DNA of 64,000 nt from Hydrangea macrophylla (Eukaryota > Streptophyta > Magnoliopsida > Cornales > Hydrangeaceae). Both the position numbers and the translations under genes were made by a program. The notes below the pieces were generated by a model. That model was given only the letters and a program-made list of their open reading frames with translations, searched no databases and was not told where the DNA came from. Shown here in pieces: positions 24,221 through 36,440 of this stretch; the stretch's first letter is position 1; each line of letters starts with the position of its first letter. The stretch is from assembly GCA_033977485.1 (NCBI GenBank), contig CM066988.1:77782669-77846668 (forward strand), written 5' to 3'.

Positions 24221-26802
24221 TGTAACACCCTGTAATTTCTTTTCTTAAATAAATAAATATTTCATTGTAATTCTATTTATAAATATTTGATTGGGGTCAA
24301 ACCATAATTTTCATAAATATAGAAAATACTTTCTCTAGTTATGAAAACGATATCTATATTTCTGTATAGACCAGGATTTATTTCCTACACAAATATGATT
24401 TTCTGCATTTTTATTTCAAACGAAAAATACATGTTTTTATTTTTAAACTGCGCATGTACTGCGTTTGGGGTGTGGGAGCACGTGAGCTCAACCACACCGG
24501 ACAATACCTCTTGGTTGCTTGGAGCACAAAATATACAGTTTATATATATATATATATGTATTAACTCTAAAAAAAATCTCATACAGACTCCCAAATTCAC
24601 TCTCAATTCTCTAAATTCTCTCAACTCTCTCAAAGACACTAAACACATACACAGTTTATATATTATATACATACACTCAGTCACATATATACATAGTTGT
24701 ATATCTAATTCAAGGGAGAACGGAGGAGTAAATTTCTGACGACAGAATTCATGGCGAAAAATCTCGGTCTCAAATTCTCTGAATAATCACCTCTGTGAGT
24801 ATTATAAACTAACTCACCATGTTTATATATGTATATTTCAATATATATAGACGTGTATATACGCATATGTGTATAATCACCATTGGAGCTTGAAAATTAG
24901 AGTTTTAGAAAAGTTAACCAAAATCAATTCCGTGAATTGGGAATGAAAGATCTTAGTCCCAATAAGCTGTGGTTCGAATACTACGGCTTAATTCATCCGT
25001 ATTGCGATGTATCGTTGATTTAAAGTTTTATCACCTCTCGGTTTTACATAAAATCCGAGAGCTACGATTGAAATTAGTTTAAACCGATCACGTATTCGTA
25101 ATCCTTACGGAAAATGAAGAAATCCATATATTACATGTCCTGGTTGAAGCAGAATTCAGAAATGGGTAAAAACTAGCTTTTAATTTCGAAACCGTGGAAG
25201 AAGATGAAGTTCTAATCGATTGGAAACATATCCAATCGATTGCCATGTCATCCAATCGATTGACACTTTTGCCAATCAATTGACATGTTTCAGCACTGAC
25301 GACTTATACTAAAACTGTCATAACTTCCTCTAGAAAACTAAAAAACGCGCACCGTTCGAAGCGTTGGAAACTAGACTCAAAGAACTTTCATTTGATATGT
25401 AATTCATCCATAAAAATTATAACTCATTTTTAAGGGCATTGCTTCAAAGTGAACCTGCTTGTGTACTAGTAGCTATAAAAGCTTATTAATGTAGTTTTTT
25501 TAATGAATTTACCTATTGTTTTATACATGACTTGATAATTTAGATCTCGGGTGCTGACTCAATGATTCTAAGTACATTGTACCTTGTTAATAAAGAAGAA
25601 TAAAAAGACTTAATTTCTCGTACTTTTGTTTGGTATTACAATTTCATAGCTATTGACATGCATGATAGGGTCGAGGTAGAGTCGACATGCATGGTGTGTG
25701 AGAAAGTGTGAAAAGAGTAAAGAGTGGCATTCTGGTGTGCGACTTCAATAACGATCGGATATTATTCCTGGTATTGGAGGCGACAGTGTTGTGTACGACT
25801 TAGATATCGATCGGATATTATTCCTGGTATCTAAGGCGCGCGTTTCAGATATCGATCAGATATTATTCCTGGAATCCGAAGCGATGGTATGGTGTGTGAC
25901 TTGGATACTGATCGGATATTATTCCTGGTATCCAAGGCGACAGTGTTGTGTACTACTTAGATATCGATCGGATATTATTCCTAGTATCTAAGGCGCGCGT
26001 TTTGGATACCGATCGGATATTATTCCTGGTATCTGAAGCGATGGTATGGTGTGCGACTTGGATACTGATCAGATATTATTCTTGGTATCTAAGGCGATGA
26101 TGTGTTGTGCGACCCAGATATCGATCGGATATTATACCTGGTATTTGAGGCGACTGTGTAGTGTGCAACCCGAATGCTGATCGGATATTATTCCTGGTAT
26201 CTGGGGTAATGGTAGGTTTGAATCAAGTTTGTCGAGAGAAAAGGAAAGATAGGATGATACATTGTTCATGCATGGTCACATATTTATTGTTTCTTATCTT
26301 CCCGTGTGATATGTTGTAGTTGGAACCTTGAATTTATTATTGTTTTAACGATTTAAACTGTAACGTTGTTATATGCTTATATATACATTGCGAGCATATG
26401 TTTATTTTGCTCACAAGCTTGCATAAGCTGACGACGTTGATGCGTCCTGAACTCTATGTCCAGATTTTCCAGGTCAGGAGTAGCCAGAGTATTTTGACTA
26501 TGCTAGTTAAAAGCGGGAGACTTTTCCAGGAGGGCTGTTTTATATTTCTTGTGTCTTTTATTTTGGAGTTGTAATAGACTTTATTAGAATTTGAATAAGG
26601 AGGCTAGTGCCTAAGACTTAAATGATGTAATAGTTTAGTAAGTTTTAATTTGGGAACTTATGTTTATTAGTATCCTCTTCTCAAGAAATGTTGTTTAAGT
26701 TATTTGTTGCAGGGATAATTGGTCATACTCACTTGTCACGACCTACGAGTCCATAAAGAAAATTAAATGCTTTCCTGAATGATGCAACGTCGGGGCGTGA
26801 GA
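24221..26802 (+). mobile_element. Solo LTR, Gypsy type, 2582 bp, TSD TCCCA
   Basis: It starts TGTAACACCCTG and ends GGGGCGTGAGA (worn from TGACA). TCCCA is duplicated exactly at 24216-24220 and 26803-26807. There is no internal region, so it is the product of LTR-LTR recombination. It splits the integrase of the surrounding Gypsy element. A second copy in the opposite direction is at 55289-57999. It contains a CAATCGATTG cluster (25216-25281) and a tandem array (25753-26215). ORFs inside are not protein-like. Confidence 0.92.
25753..26215. repeat. Tandem array, 56/45-bp units with 157-bp higher order
   Basis: GATCGGATATTATTCCTGG starts at 25753, 25809, 25854, 25910, 25966, 26011, 26067, 26123 and 26179 (two copies read GATCAG). 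Spacings are 56, 45, 56, 56, 45, 56 (56 plus or minus one), then 56 and 56, so a three-unit block of 157 bp is repeated. Confidence 0.92.
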
Positions 26803-26807
26803 TCCCA

Positions 26808-27132
26808 ATACTCGACTGAAAGCTGTTGTTATATGCAAACTCAATTAATGACAAGTAGTCTTCCCAATCACCCTAAAAATCAAGTACACATAAACGAAGC
26901 ATGTCTTTCAAAATCTGGATTACTCTTTTCGATTGACGATCAGTCTGTTGATGAAAAACAGTATTGAAATGTAATTTAGTACCCATTGCTTCTTGCAAGG
27001 TCCTCCAAAACTTCGATATAAAACTATTATCTCTATCTGAAATGATAGAAAATGGAATACCATGTAGTCTCACAATCTCATGGATAATACAACTTAGCTA
27101 AAGTCTTCGGCTTAGTTGTTCGAAGTGGTAGG
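26808..27132 (-). pseudogene. Gypsy integrase core fragment
   Basis: In the - strand sense, HEIVRLHGIPFSIISDRDN, then WRTLQEAMGTKL and TVFHQQTDRQSKRVIQ, are the second Asp and the Glu region of a Ty3/gypsy integrase; the usual E of the NGQSER-type motif reads K here. It continues toward 24215 across the solo LTR. On its other side it is cut at 27132 by the copia insertion. Confidence 0.88.
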
Positions 27133-28768
27133 TGAAGGAAAAATAGCTTTAAAAGTTAATTTAAACGCGCAGCGGAAAGATTAAGTTACAAAAACTTATT
27201 GGTAGCCTGAATCTACAACTTATCAATTCTACAGATGCGTATAGAAAAAGAGGGAGAAGAGTTATACCTTAGGTCTTAAACCCAATTATGATATTCTTCT
27301 TCCTTGATGGTAAAATAGCCTCCGCTAGGTTGTCTTCACCCTTAAAACTCTTGTGGATGCTTTCGGAGAGGCTATAGTTGGTGGGAACTCTAACGGGGAG
27401 GATAGGAAGGCTAAAGAAGACCTAAAACAGTTTCTGTAGCTCTCGTATAGAAAAACAACGATTATTAAACTCTGTACGCAACTGCCCTATTTACCGATTT
27501 TCAAAATTGACTTTAAGCCTTCGACCGATCGAAGTGGCTTCAATCGATTGAACCTTCGATCGGTTGAACCACTTTCGATCGATCGAACTAGCTTGACTTC
27601 AATCGATCGAAACTCTTTCAATCGATCGAACCTGTCTTGACAAGATCCTCTTGTGCCATTCCAAGCATCCTAGCAGAGCTAAGAGTGGAACCTCCTAGGC
27701 TCTTTATTGTTGGCTCAGACCAGTTGTTAATTCCCATGACCAAACTCTATGATCAGCAAACTAACCAGCTGGTCAGTTAAAGTGTACTCCACTATAAAAC
27801 GATAACCGGACTCCAACACAAAAGAACATATCAGAAGCGATAACTAGACTTGTATGGTGTACTAATGTCCCTCTACCATCAACATTAGTGATCATATTCA
27901 GTTAGTCCGATAACTGTTACTGTCATCCTGAATCATGATTACTTCTTGTAATCCTTGAGTCCCATTCACCTCTGATGATTACCAAACATGTTGATAACTA
28001 CTTATCAACAAGACTGCAGTTCTCAGTAATCAACTTGGTGATATTCTCAAGGGAATGCTTACTCTATAACAGAGGGTAGATTCTATCCTGACAATATATG
28101 TTCACAACTCTATGAACATGACATACCCAAGATACCCAGGTGTTGATCTTTAAGACCTCACTGATTGGTAAGTCAAAGCAGTCATATCCACAATCTGTTT
28201 TCATAATCGTCTCAAGATTGAGAACACGTACCTTATACAAGTTATGAGTTCCTATCGACTGTTGACAGTGTTAAGTGTCAAAGGGAAGGCTCAGTTCCGT
28301 TAATGCACTATATGCACTAACATATTTAACTAAGAGGTATACTCTAGTGATTGAGATTATACAAGTTATGAGTTCTTATATCGACTGTTGACAGTCTTAA
28401 GTGTCAAAGGGAAAGCTCAGATCTGTCAATGCAGTATAAGCACTAACATATTTAACTAAGATGTATACTCTAGTGATTGAGATTCATCACTCCATCCAAT
28501 GGTAGTTAATTATGCTATAGTATAAACCTAATGAGATATCCAGTCTCATCATCCACTGTGACAAATTCTAAGTATCAAAGAATAGTAATTCGTATATCGC
28601 TTGTATGTATCTCATACACACATGAATTACTTACTATGATACTTAAGGATTAAAACAATCATCTCTTGAAAGGCATACATAACAAAATGTAAAGCTAATA
28701 TCCATATATTAAAATGTCAATGTCTCATACATATAGTAATGGTTTGAGGGCACAAATCCAACAAACTC
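27133..28768 (-). repeat. 3' LTR of the truncated copia copy (1636 bp)
   Basis: It begins TGTTGGATTTGTGCCC in sense and ends near TTTTTCCTTCA. It is about 129 bp longer than the LTR at 6101-7607, mostly because of a tandem duplication at 28237-28486. A TCGATCGA palindrome cluster lies at 27519-27634. Confidence 0.9.
28237..28486. repeat. Tandem duplication of about 124 bp in the copia LTR
   Basis: ACAAGTTATGAGTTCTTAT and the following 100 bp, including CACTAACATATTTAACTAAG, occur twice with about ten differences. The LTR at 6101-7607 has one copy. Confidence 0.85.
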
Positions 28769-28784
28769 CCACTTGCACTCATAA

Positions 28785-29159
28785 TCATTCAGGACTACAT
28801 CTAAGACCTAGACTATCTAGATGACGATCAAAGACCTTCTGTGGCAAGGCCTTTGTAAATCGATCCGCAAGATTTTCAGAGGTGGCCATCTTGCAGACTG
28901 TCACATCTCCACGTTAAACTATATCTCGGATTAGGTGATCTGTTCGTTCTACGTGCTTTTCCTTTTCGTGGTTCCTTGGCTCTTTGGACTGAGCCACTGC
29001 CCCACTATTATCGTAGTATAGCGTAATAGGTGACAACAATGCTGGTACAACCCCAAGTTTCATAAGGAACTTCTTTAGCCAAACAACTTCCTTTATGGCT
29101 TCACAAGCAGCCACATACTTAGCTTCTATAGTTGAGTCTGCAATACATTTCTGCTTAAA
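28785..29159 (-). pseudogene. Copia RNase H C-terminal fragment
   Basis: The - strand shows KQKCIADST, AACEAIKEVVWLKKFL, LYYDNSGAVAQSKEP and KHVERTDHLIRDIV, the end of a copia RNase H. It is closely similar to 5710-6080. The active open part is 28914-29114, and worn sequence follows to the purine tract. Confidence 0.9.
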
Positions 29160-29577
29160 GTCGATTTCTGTTTGTGGAACTGTTCCGTGATTGTGTGTTG
29201 AGGTCTTGGTACCGGAGGTACATTAATATAGTAAACCTCAACTGGTGGAGCCTGAACATTCAACTAGGCTCGTTCACTTACAGCTTAAACAAATTCTCCA
29301 CCATATTTACTATCTGATCCATCCGTGAATACGGTGACAACTCTCTAATCGGCTCAGTCATGATGTATCACATATTCGTCCTGATGAGTACACTGCATAA
29401 AGACTATGCATGCCATACCGTGATATATATATATATATATGCGCTGGGGTCATCATCACCATCAACAGATGCAAATATGTGAAGCATTTCTACAATGATA
29501 ACAATGTTATCGTCACAATCACACACTCTACTCGACGTCACTCAGCATATATCGTCACTCATTCCCAAGGTTCTAAA
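29160..29577 (-). pseudogene. Gypsy gag start and leader remnant
   Basis: Between the copia junction and the primer site, the - strand shows a short gag-like start (MTEPIRELSPYSRMDQIVN) after a leader. It is interrupted by stops and an AT microsatellite at 29420-29440. The ORF on the + strand at 29410-29730 overlaps the primer site and LTR and is not real. Confidence 0.5.
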
Positions 29578-29596
29578 CCTATTGCACTGATACCAA
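29578..29596 (-). other. Primer binding site of the - strand Gypsy element
   Basis: In sense it reads TTGGTATCAGTGCAATAGG, a tRNA-iMet-type site. It places the 5' LTR to the right, which fixes the orientation. Confidence 0.82.
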
Positions 29597-29599
29597 TAA

Positions 29600-31489
29600 A
29601 TATCATAGTCTGGTCCCACAATAGCAGAACTGAAGCCCGTGGCACACCACCGAGGCTAAATCAATTCATTAACGTTCCCAAAAGAATTAGTTTAAGAACA
29701 CGCAGCAGAAAAGAAAACAATCCATTTTAAAACCAGAAATCCAATTGACTACAATCACGAACCAGTCGATTGATTTGAGTCCCAGAGAGTCCCAACCTCT
29801 CAGCTACTCAATCTAGTCGACTGCCACCCATGTCCAGTCGACTAGGGTGTCAAATTCCTAGTTGACTGGTACTGTTCTGGTCGACTACACTCCAGTCCAA
29901 GTAGAAGGTCAAAGTTTGAAACACAAACCAATCGACTATGTCAGGGAACCCAGTCGATCGCCTTTACAAAATTGAGGCAGTGTCTCGTTTAACAAATGAA
30001 TCCATTCGACTGGCACTTGGTTCGGTCGACTAGTTTACCCTGCAGCAGAACATTCTGCATAATTTTCTAAGTTTAAGGTTTTCTGGGTTCATCCAGAGAC
30101 TAATTATACCCTCCAAACTCATTCTAAAGAGATCCTAACTGAATTATAACATCACCAAAATGTAATTACAAAAGATTACTATCTATTACAACATCATAAA
30201 TTCGTTCTAAGGTTCCAAGTTAAAGATAATTTAAAAGTCACAAAATCCATATTACAACATTTCCAAAACTACGAGATAAGCATGCTAACTCTCCATCTAA
30301 CTGAACTCCCAATACCCAGCCATCATTTCCCCGATTCCTCACCGACATTGACACCTGCAATGGTTATTTGAATAACCACACATATTTCGATTCGTTTAAC
30401 CTAATGCTTAGTGAATAAAACAAAAATGCACATGAATGATAAACATGCTCGCATTCACATTCTCTATATTTCATACTAGTCTCCGGAGTCTCAAGTGTAT
30501 CGTCCACACTCCTAGTCCGTGACTCCTCGCCAATAAATCCATGCAACAAGGTAAGACCCACGTTTCTTTTCTTCAAACGTGCGATCTAATGCCTAGAACA
30601 GCTCCACAATAATGGCTTGGTACCATGTGTTCCTTTGACCCAAATAGCAACTACACATGCTCAAATCACATTTCACCGTGCTTTCGATATAAGTCAAACA
30701 TTTCACTCTGCAATTGGGCCCACTTATCAATATAGTTACCCAATATGAACTAAACAATATATATCTATGAACTAACATATGCTTTTCATACCAACACATG
30801 AATACATGTCAAGAAATCATTCCAAAACACACAGTTGAATCACTCACCTCCGATTAATGTTCCTCAAATTTGTTCCAAAGAAAACCCGAGCTCAAAGAAC
30901 ATGCAGAAATCTATCTAGTACAATTTCTATAGATCAAAAGTTCGTTTATCATATTTTTTTATGAAAATTCCTAAAAACAAGTTTCTGGAAAACTTAGCTA
31001 AACAAGTCCTAGTGGATATCAAAATGAAACCCTTACCTCATGGAGTGCGAAAATATAATTTTGGTTGAAAATCAACGGACGAACGGTCGTTGTTTGGCGT
31101 CGTGAAGATCAAATCTTCCAAATTTCCCTTTTGGCCTCTCTAGATTTAGGTTAGAAAACTTTTGTAAATGAAAATATCTCACCTCTTTCTATATATAGGC
31201 ACAACTCTTGGAAAATATGTGTACCTCCTCATGAGTTCTCAAAACTTCTAACTATTCTCTGAAACGTCTTACACATCAAATTCATTGCTTCCCGAGTGAA
31301 AACTATGAATTATAAAAGTTTTCGTCTAAGTTCTGTTTAGTTGCTAAAATGCGATTCCACATTATTTTTCAAAATTACTAATTAGCATACCAATTATGTA
31401 GTGTGTTAACTCGTTCTCACAAGGATACTAAAATTAACGATATAAATATATTCTAAACCATATAACAATACAGATAGTGAAATACACAA
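29600..31489 (-). repeat. 5' LTR of the - strand Gypsy element, truncated
   Basis: It matches 21445-23315 in order. The last 240 bp present in the left copy (23316-23556) are absent, because an Athila LTR begins at 31490. The missing part should lie beyond the Athila nest, outside the window. A cluster of CAGTCGACTG-like palindromes is at 29745-30030. Confidence 0.8.
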
Positions 31490-33121
31490 TGACACAGAAA
31501 TTATTTATGTGCGCTCTTATGCAACACCCAAGTGTAGGTGATCGTGCAAGTAGTATCTGGTTAAGACCAGGGCGATCCCACAGGGAAGGTTGAGAACTAG
31601 AAACTTAGATTAAACTCTAAAAGGAAAATAAAAATTCACGATTTTAAAGAGTATAGAACACAGAGTTCTACAATTAACAAATACTAAGATAAAGCAATTA
31701 AATAAAACTAGTGATCAACTAATTAACTAAAGCGATGTTTAAAACGAGTTTTTACTTTGATGAGGGGAACGTTGGGATCACACGAATCCACAGCGACCTA
31801 GCCATCTACCATGCAGTTTCATTGAAGCTCAATGGAGTACATCTTCTACAGTATTCCATATTTCTCTCAAAATAAAGAATCTATAACCCTTTCATGACCG
31901 GGACTATATCATCACAGTTAATTCGAAATACATAAAAGCGATTTAAATCAATAGTTAAGTCTCGCACTCTGTATGGTGTTAGCATTCAAAGTGGTTTGCA
32001 AAAGGTCATGAAGAAAAATGCCTGAAGGCTTAAGTTTCAGAAACTGTTTTGACAAACTGAGCATTTTGGGACAACTTGATAACAAATCTCTAAAGCAGAA
32101 AGTCTAGGAATACTGTATAGGATATTCTCAAGAATTAGAGAGTTTGATCGATCGACGCGCCTTCGATCGATTGAAAATTGCCATCTCTCAATCGATCGAA
32201 ATGTCTTTTATCGCTTGACTGTATCTCTGCTCCGATCGATCGAACAAACTTAGATCGATCAAACTCAAGTTTTTACGCTGCTGCATGGCAAAGGCTGGAG
32301 ATCACTATTTCATCGTGATCTCCTAACCCTAGGACTACTCAAACATAGTCTGGAGTGTCATAGATATGTTTTTAACGTAAATATCCATTAAGGCTTTGTT
32401 TTGTTGTGATTTAAACATGAAAACTATGAGAATTATGGTTTAATCAATATCTAACATGCAAAACTATAACTATTCAGATTATAAGCTACTGGAACTAATG
32501 ACAAGATGTAGAACAAGTTTATAAAAAACTGGAATAACAGAACTTGATTACTTTAAGATAATCCAAGCCAAATAAATATCAAACCTTCATAAACCTACAA
32601 AAGCCAAGAACACAACTCTCTATCTCTCTATAAACTGTTGAAAGGCAATGTGGGCATCCTTATGAATGTATACATAATGAGTATTTATACAAAAACCCAA
32701 TGCTAGGGTTGATTACAACTATTCTGCTGCGTGCGCGTAAGTTCTGGAAAAAGTGATGTTTGATCGATCGAACATCACTCGATCAATTGAACTTCTGGAT
32801 TACTCGAGCGCTTGAACCGTCTTCAATCGATCAAAACCTTGATCGCTTGAACCTCTTTGATCGCTCGACCTTCTTACATCAGCTTTGAATTCTCTTGCTT
32901 GTAATCAAGCATTCCCTTTATCCTGTTATCCACTTCCTCACACAGCAAAATAGTAATCTGCACAAATAAAAGCTAAACAATACAACTTATCATAGATTAA
33001 TCATATTGTGTATAAACTAGCATTGTAATACGAATTGTAGATATGACAAGGAATTGTGAAGTAAATCAGCGTATTTTTTTCTCTTAGCACAGATGTATTT
33101 TACAAATACCCCCACTTGTCA
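31490..33121 (-). repeat. 3' LTR of the Athila element (1632 bp)
   Basis: In sense it starts TGACAAGTGGGGG and ends GTGTCA. It is related throughout to the LTRs at 50798-52435 and 59033-60673, for example CAACACCCAAGTGTAGG followed by GATCGTGCAAGT near 31523. Two palindrome clusters are at 32146-32270 and 32757-32878. Confidence 0.87.
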
Positions 33122-34855
33122 CAACCCCTAACTAGCGAATTGTTAGTCCCTAGTGATAAAGCGATAATGAAAACAAGCTAAACTAATACTACAACGACGA
33201 ATAAAGAACAAAATAAACTAAAGAAAACTAAACTAAATAGAAAGAGATATTACCTAACTCACTTTTGCAAGAATCGTGATTGCATTTAACGAATGCAACA
33301 AGTCGTTAAACCCCTAGGTTCTCCCTAGTGGACGAGTGTTGTCTCGTGAGGGTTTACAGTGAATATACCCACAAAATTCTCAATTTTAAGTTAAAAAAGA
33401 TACAGAAAATTTTTTAAAACACTCTCTTCTGTTCAACTGTTAACTTAGCTCTACAAAGGCATATTACCCTCAAGCAGACCATTAAAGGAATTCACATGCT
33501 CCTCATGCCACCAAGATAAATATAACATATGTATCACAATCATATATCTGTGTGTGTGTGAAGTTAACAGCTGTGCATCAAACCTTATTTAGAGTTATTT
33601 AGGACTACCGTACTTTTAGAACTCGTAGTTTCCACTCAATTCTCACATTGGTTTACACTCATAAATGAACATATTACAGAAACTTGTTTAATAATGATCG
33701 CACATGGTGTGAAAGTTTTGATAAGAGTGAATTTCTGGATACTAATACTTTTACACCTGACTCAATAAAGGACGAGCATTTAGAGTGTATAGTCTCATGA
33801 ATAGGATACTACTTACTAGAGGAGCGAACTATCGTGGATAACTCAATTTGCACGTTCATGTTCAAACCAAGTTATTAAGAATCATTAAGACTTTAGATTT
33901 TTGGGCTTTATGTAGTAGAAACAGATGATGAGAAAGAAAGATTACACGTCTTAGCATATGATGGAGCTTATCATCTCATTTTATTCTTTTCACAACTCCA
34001 ACCAACTTTCATTCTTTCATATTCTCCCTTTTTTTTCAATATGTCTCCCACAACTACTCTCCTCCAATCACATACTTTGACAGTTATTTATTATTAGCTG
34101 TGTAATGGGATTCATTGGAGTCAAGGTAAAGGATTAGGCATTTGTATTTCCATAATAGAATAGGCAATATTAAATCGGCGTGGGATCTGAGACAAAACGG
34201 TCTCTGAGGGATATGGATAGTGGTTGAGAAATAGGTACGACGGCTTAAATCGTTTTCTTAATTTCTTAGTTGGTAGATCCTAAACGTTCTCCTCTAATAA
34301 GCAGCCAAAAGGAAAGAATTAGATGAGACTAGTGCAACGAATTTAATACGCGTAATCAAGAATAATAATTCGAATTTCTGTGAAAATTCCCTCAGAAACA
34401 AAGATTGGATCAAAAGCTCACTAAGGGTCATTAGTTTCCACTACTTATTCTATTAGCACAACAGTCGTATTAATTCATTTTTAGGTTTTTTGCATAGCTA
34501 TCAACACGTGCATATGGATGTTGGATACAAGAATGGTCCACACATGCAATCATCTTAGTGATACTAGAAAAATGCGTGAACGTAATTCATAAAAGGATGA
34601 GAATAATATAAATGTGTTAGCGCATAGTAACAGCTAAACAGGAGTTAAATGTTCAAAGTTAATCTACCAATTAAGTTCAAGATAAAAAAATTTCAAAATT
34701 TTTTAATTTTCAATTTGTTCCAATTTTCAATTTGTAATTTAATTCTAATCAAGATTGTATGAAATGTGCAATAAAGTTATTTCGATTGCTAAGTGTGAAA
34801 ATGTGCAGGTGATTATCTATCTACATCTCACTCCCAACTGAAAATGACAATGTCC
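33122..34855 (-). other. Athila 3' internal non-coding region with purine tract
   Basis: A short purine tract (AGGGGTTG in sense) adjoins the LTR. The rest has no supported ORF and is collinear with 52436-54300 of the non-autonomous relative; both contain CTAGTGGACGAGTGTTGTCT near 33330 and 52610. Confidence 0.75.
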
Positions 34856-35173
34856 TCAGAAGTTGATTTTAAAATATAAATAGATGGATATCGCCTGAAA
34901 AAGCAAAGCAATACCGCAATCATAGCAACCTGTACAGAAGGCATAGAATCTCCAAACAGCCAAAATCAAATGAAATAATATATACTGAGAAAGCAGTGTC
35001 CATATATAATAAAATACCCAATCACTGGACATGTAAAACAATAAAGCACAGAGCAGTGATAATAATGTCCAAACAATCCAACAGTTCCAACATATCCATA
35101 AAACCAAAAGAGTACTAAGAGAGCAGAGAGAGAGAAGAGCAGAAATAAATACAACAAAAACCCAAACTCTCAA
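34856..35173 (-). CDS. Small hydrophobic ORF, 105 aa, possible env-like segment
   Basis: This ORF starts 14 bp after the end of the ORF at 35187-36092 on the same strand. It is almost entirely Leu, Phe, Trp, Cys and Tyr with about four potential membrane segments, for example LLVLWICWNCWIVWTLLSLL. Some Athila elements have env-like ORFs with membrane segments after integrase, but AT-rich DNA can also give hydrophobic ORFs by chance. No cleavage site or signal-peptide structure is evident. Confidence 0.3.
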   Translation of the reverse strand: MRVWVFVVFISALLSLCSLSTLLVLWICWNCWIVWTLLSLLCALLFYMSSDWVFYYIWTLLSQYILFHLILAVWRFYAFCTGCYDCGIALLFQAISIYLYFKINF

Positions 35174-35186
35174 CCAGTAAACTCAA

Positions 35187-36440
35187 CTACTCATCAGTAA
35201 TGTCTGATAAAATCTCAATAGGCGCCTCTAGATCAGTAATACCCGCAACAACCGGAAGTGGTGGAAGTGGAGTGTCAGCAGTGGTGGTAGAAGGTATGGT
35301 CGATGAAGGAATAATCCCTACCGGAGGTGGTGTAGAAGATGATGAAGGGGCAAAAATATCAACAGATGGAGGTGTTGTAGTAGATGAAGGATCAGTGGTG
35401 GGTGGTGCAGCGGGTGGTGATGGATGTGAAGCTGTGTGTAATGACTGAGCCACCCCCAATTGGACCAGTAATGTATCAAGCTGAGTGACCAGGTGGTCAA
35501 CCATGCCCTCGAGTCGCATCTGTGCCTCCCTCTCCTCGATAAAACGTGTATGGAGAGTCTGGAGAGACACGGAAGAAGACTCTCCCTGGGTCAGAGCCTG
35601 AGACCTCTGTCTCAGATCGAACTGCTGTGCAGCAATTATAGGGTTCTCCTCATCTGAATCTAGCTCCTCAGCCTCAGTAGGCATCCCAGAAGACGCACCC
35701 TCAGTGTCGGTGCCTCCACCTCTCATCCTCTTTGCTCCAGCCTTTGCCTTTCCTTTTCCTTTCATCTTTAGCTTCTGTGCATCGGATCGGCGAGTCGCTG
35801 TCTCACCGAATCCGCTCGAAGAAGTCTGAAGTCCATTAGCCTGAAGGGGAAGCAAGCCAGCCCGAGCCATAGCACTATGAATGGCCCACGCACCCTTTAA
35901 GTGTTTCTTCGCAGAAACATAACGCATGGGCTGTACTAGAAACTCAATATATAATCGCAGGAGACAGACCCGCTTTTCCGTCCCCATAACGTATAAGGCC
36001 CGAACGTACCACGGTGCAAGCTTCTCATGATAAGATGTCACAAAAAAGTAATTACACAGCACCAGATGGAGCATGTGGTAATCATCGGTCAAGAGCTAAT
36101 CCTTTATAAGAGACGAGCTATTCCAGAACTGGATAGCACCGCCTATAATCTCTCGCACGATTATGGCATAAGGGATCTCAGGAGCTCCCACTCGATGGGA
36201 ACAGTCACACTCAAGCTCCTCGGGGACGCCCAAAGCAGCAGATAACGTCGCTGGACTGAAGATAATCTCCCGATCGCGGAAGAATGATCGGTACGTGAAT
36301 AGGGCATTCGGGTCCTTAATTATGGTAGCAGAGGCCTCTCAAACCCAAGAGATATTGATCTACCTAGGCTGGGTCAACATCTGATACCACTGGGGCATTG
36401 CTGAATCTACGCCAAAAACCAAGGTGCTGAAAGCCATACT
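35187..36440 (-). pseudogene. Athila extra ORF, putative plant transposon protein domain
   Basis: The open part is 36092-35187 (301 codons). Homologous sequence reads upstream to about 36440 in the same sense but with stops. The N-terminal half (NALFTYRSFFRDR, PEELECDCS, YVRALYVMG) resembles the plant transposon protein domain found in Athila elements downstream of integrase (Transposase_32 type, from memory of the family). A basic Lys/Gly patch near residues 110-125 may be nuclear-localising. After that come a short coiled-coil-like stretch (FIEEREAQMRLEGMVDHL) and a Pro/Ser/Thr-rich tail. The function is unknown. Confidence 0.6.

Larger units (their letters stand above)
27133..29159 (-). 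mobile_element. Truncated copia copy (RNase H end plus 3' LTR)
   Basis: It is a relative of the element at 1-7607, inverted. In sense order it has the last part of RNase H (from about 29159), the purine tract at 28769-28780, then a whole LTR (28768 down to 27133). Everything upstream of RNase H and the 5' LTR is gone, and the junction at about 29159 abuts Gypsy gag sequence, so a deletion removed both copia and Gypsy internal parts. Confidence 0.88.
21445..31489 (-). mobile_element. Ty3/gypsy element, - strand, broken by later insertions
   Basis: Two direct repeats of about 2 kb (21445-23556 and about 29620-31489) flank a - strand interior: primer site and leader at the right, integrase in the middle, purine tract at the left. 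Integrase, GTSLGTNFF-like tail and LTR style suggest a Tekay/Del-like chromovirus. The interior is interrupted by a solo LTR (24221-26802) and a copia fragment (27133-29159). Most of gag, protease and reverse transcriptase are missing. A sampled LTR stretch of about 175 bp differs at roughly ten sites, so it is older than the copia element at 1-7607. Confidence 0.8.

Noticed and set aside
24341..24739. 132-codon + strand ORF
   Set aside because: It lies inside a solo LTR, is low complexity, and overlaps an opposite-strand ORF of the same quality.
25753..26215. CRISPR-like array of repeated units
   Set aside because: Units are contiguous diverged tandem repeats in a plant LTR, without unique spacers or cas genes.
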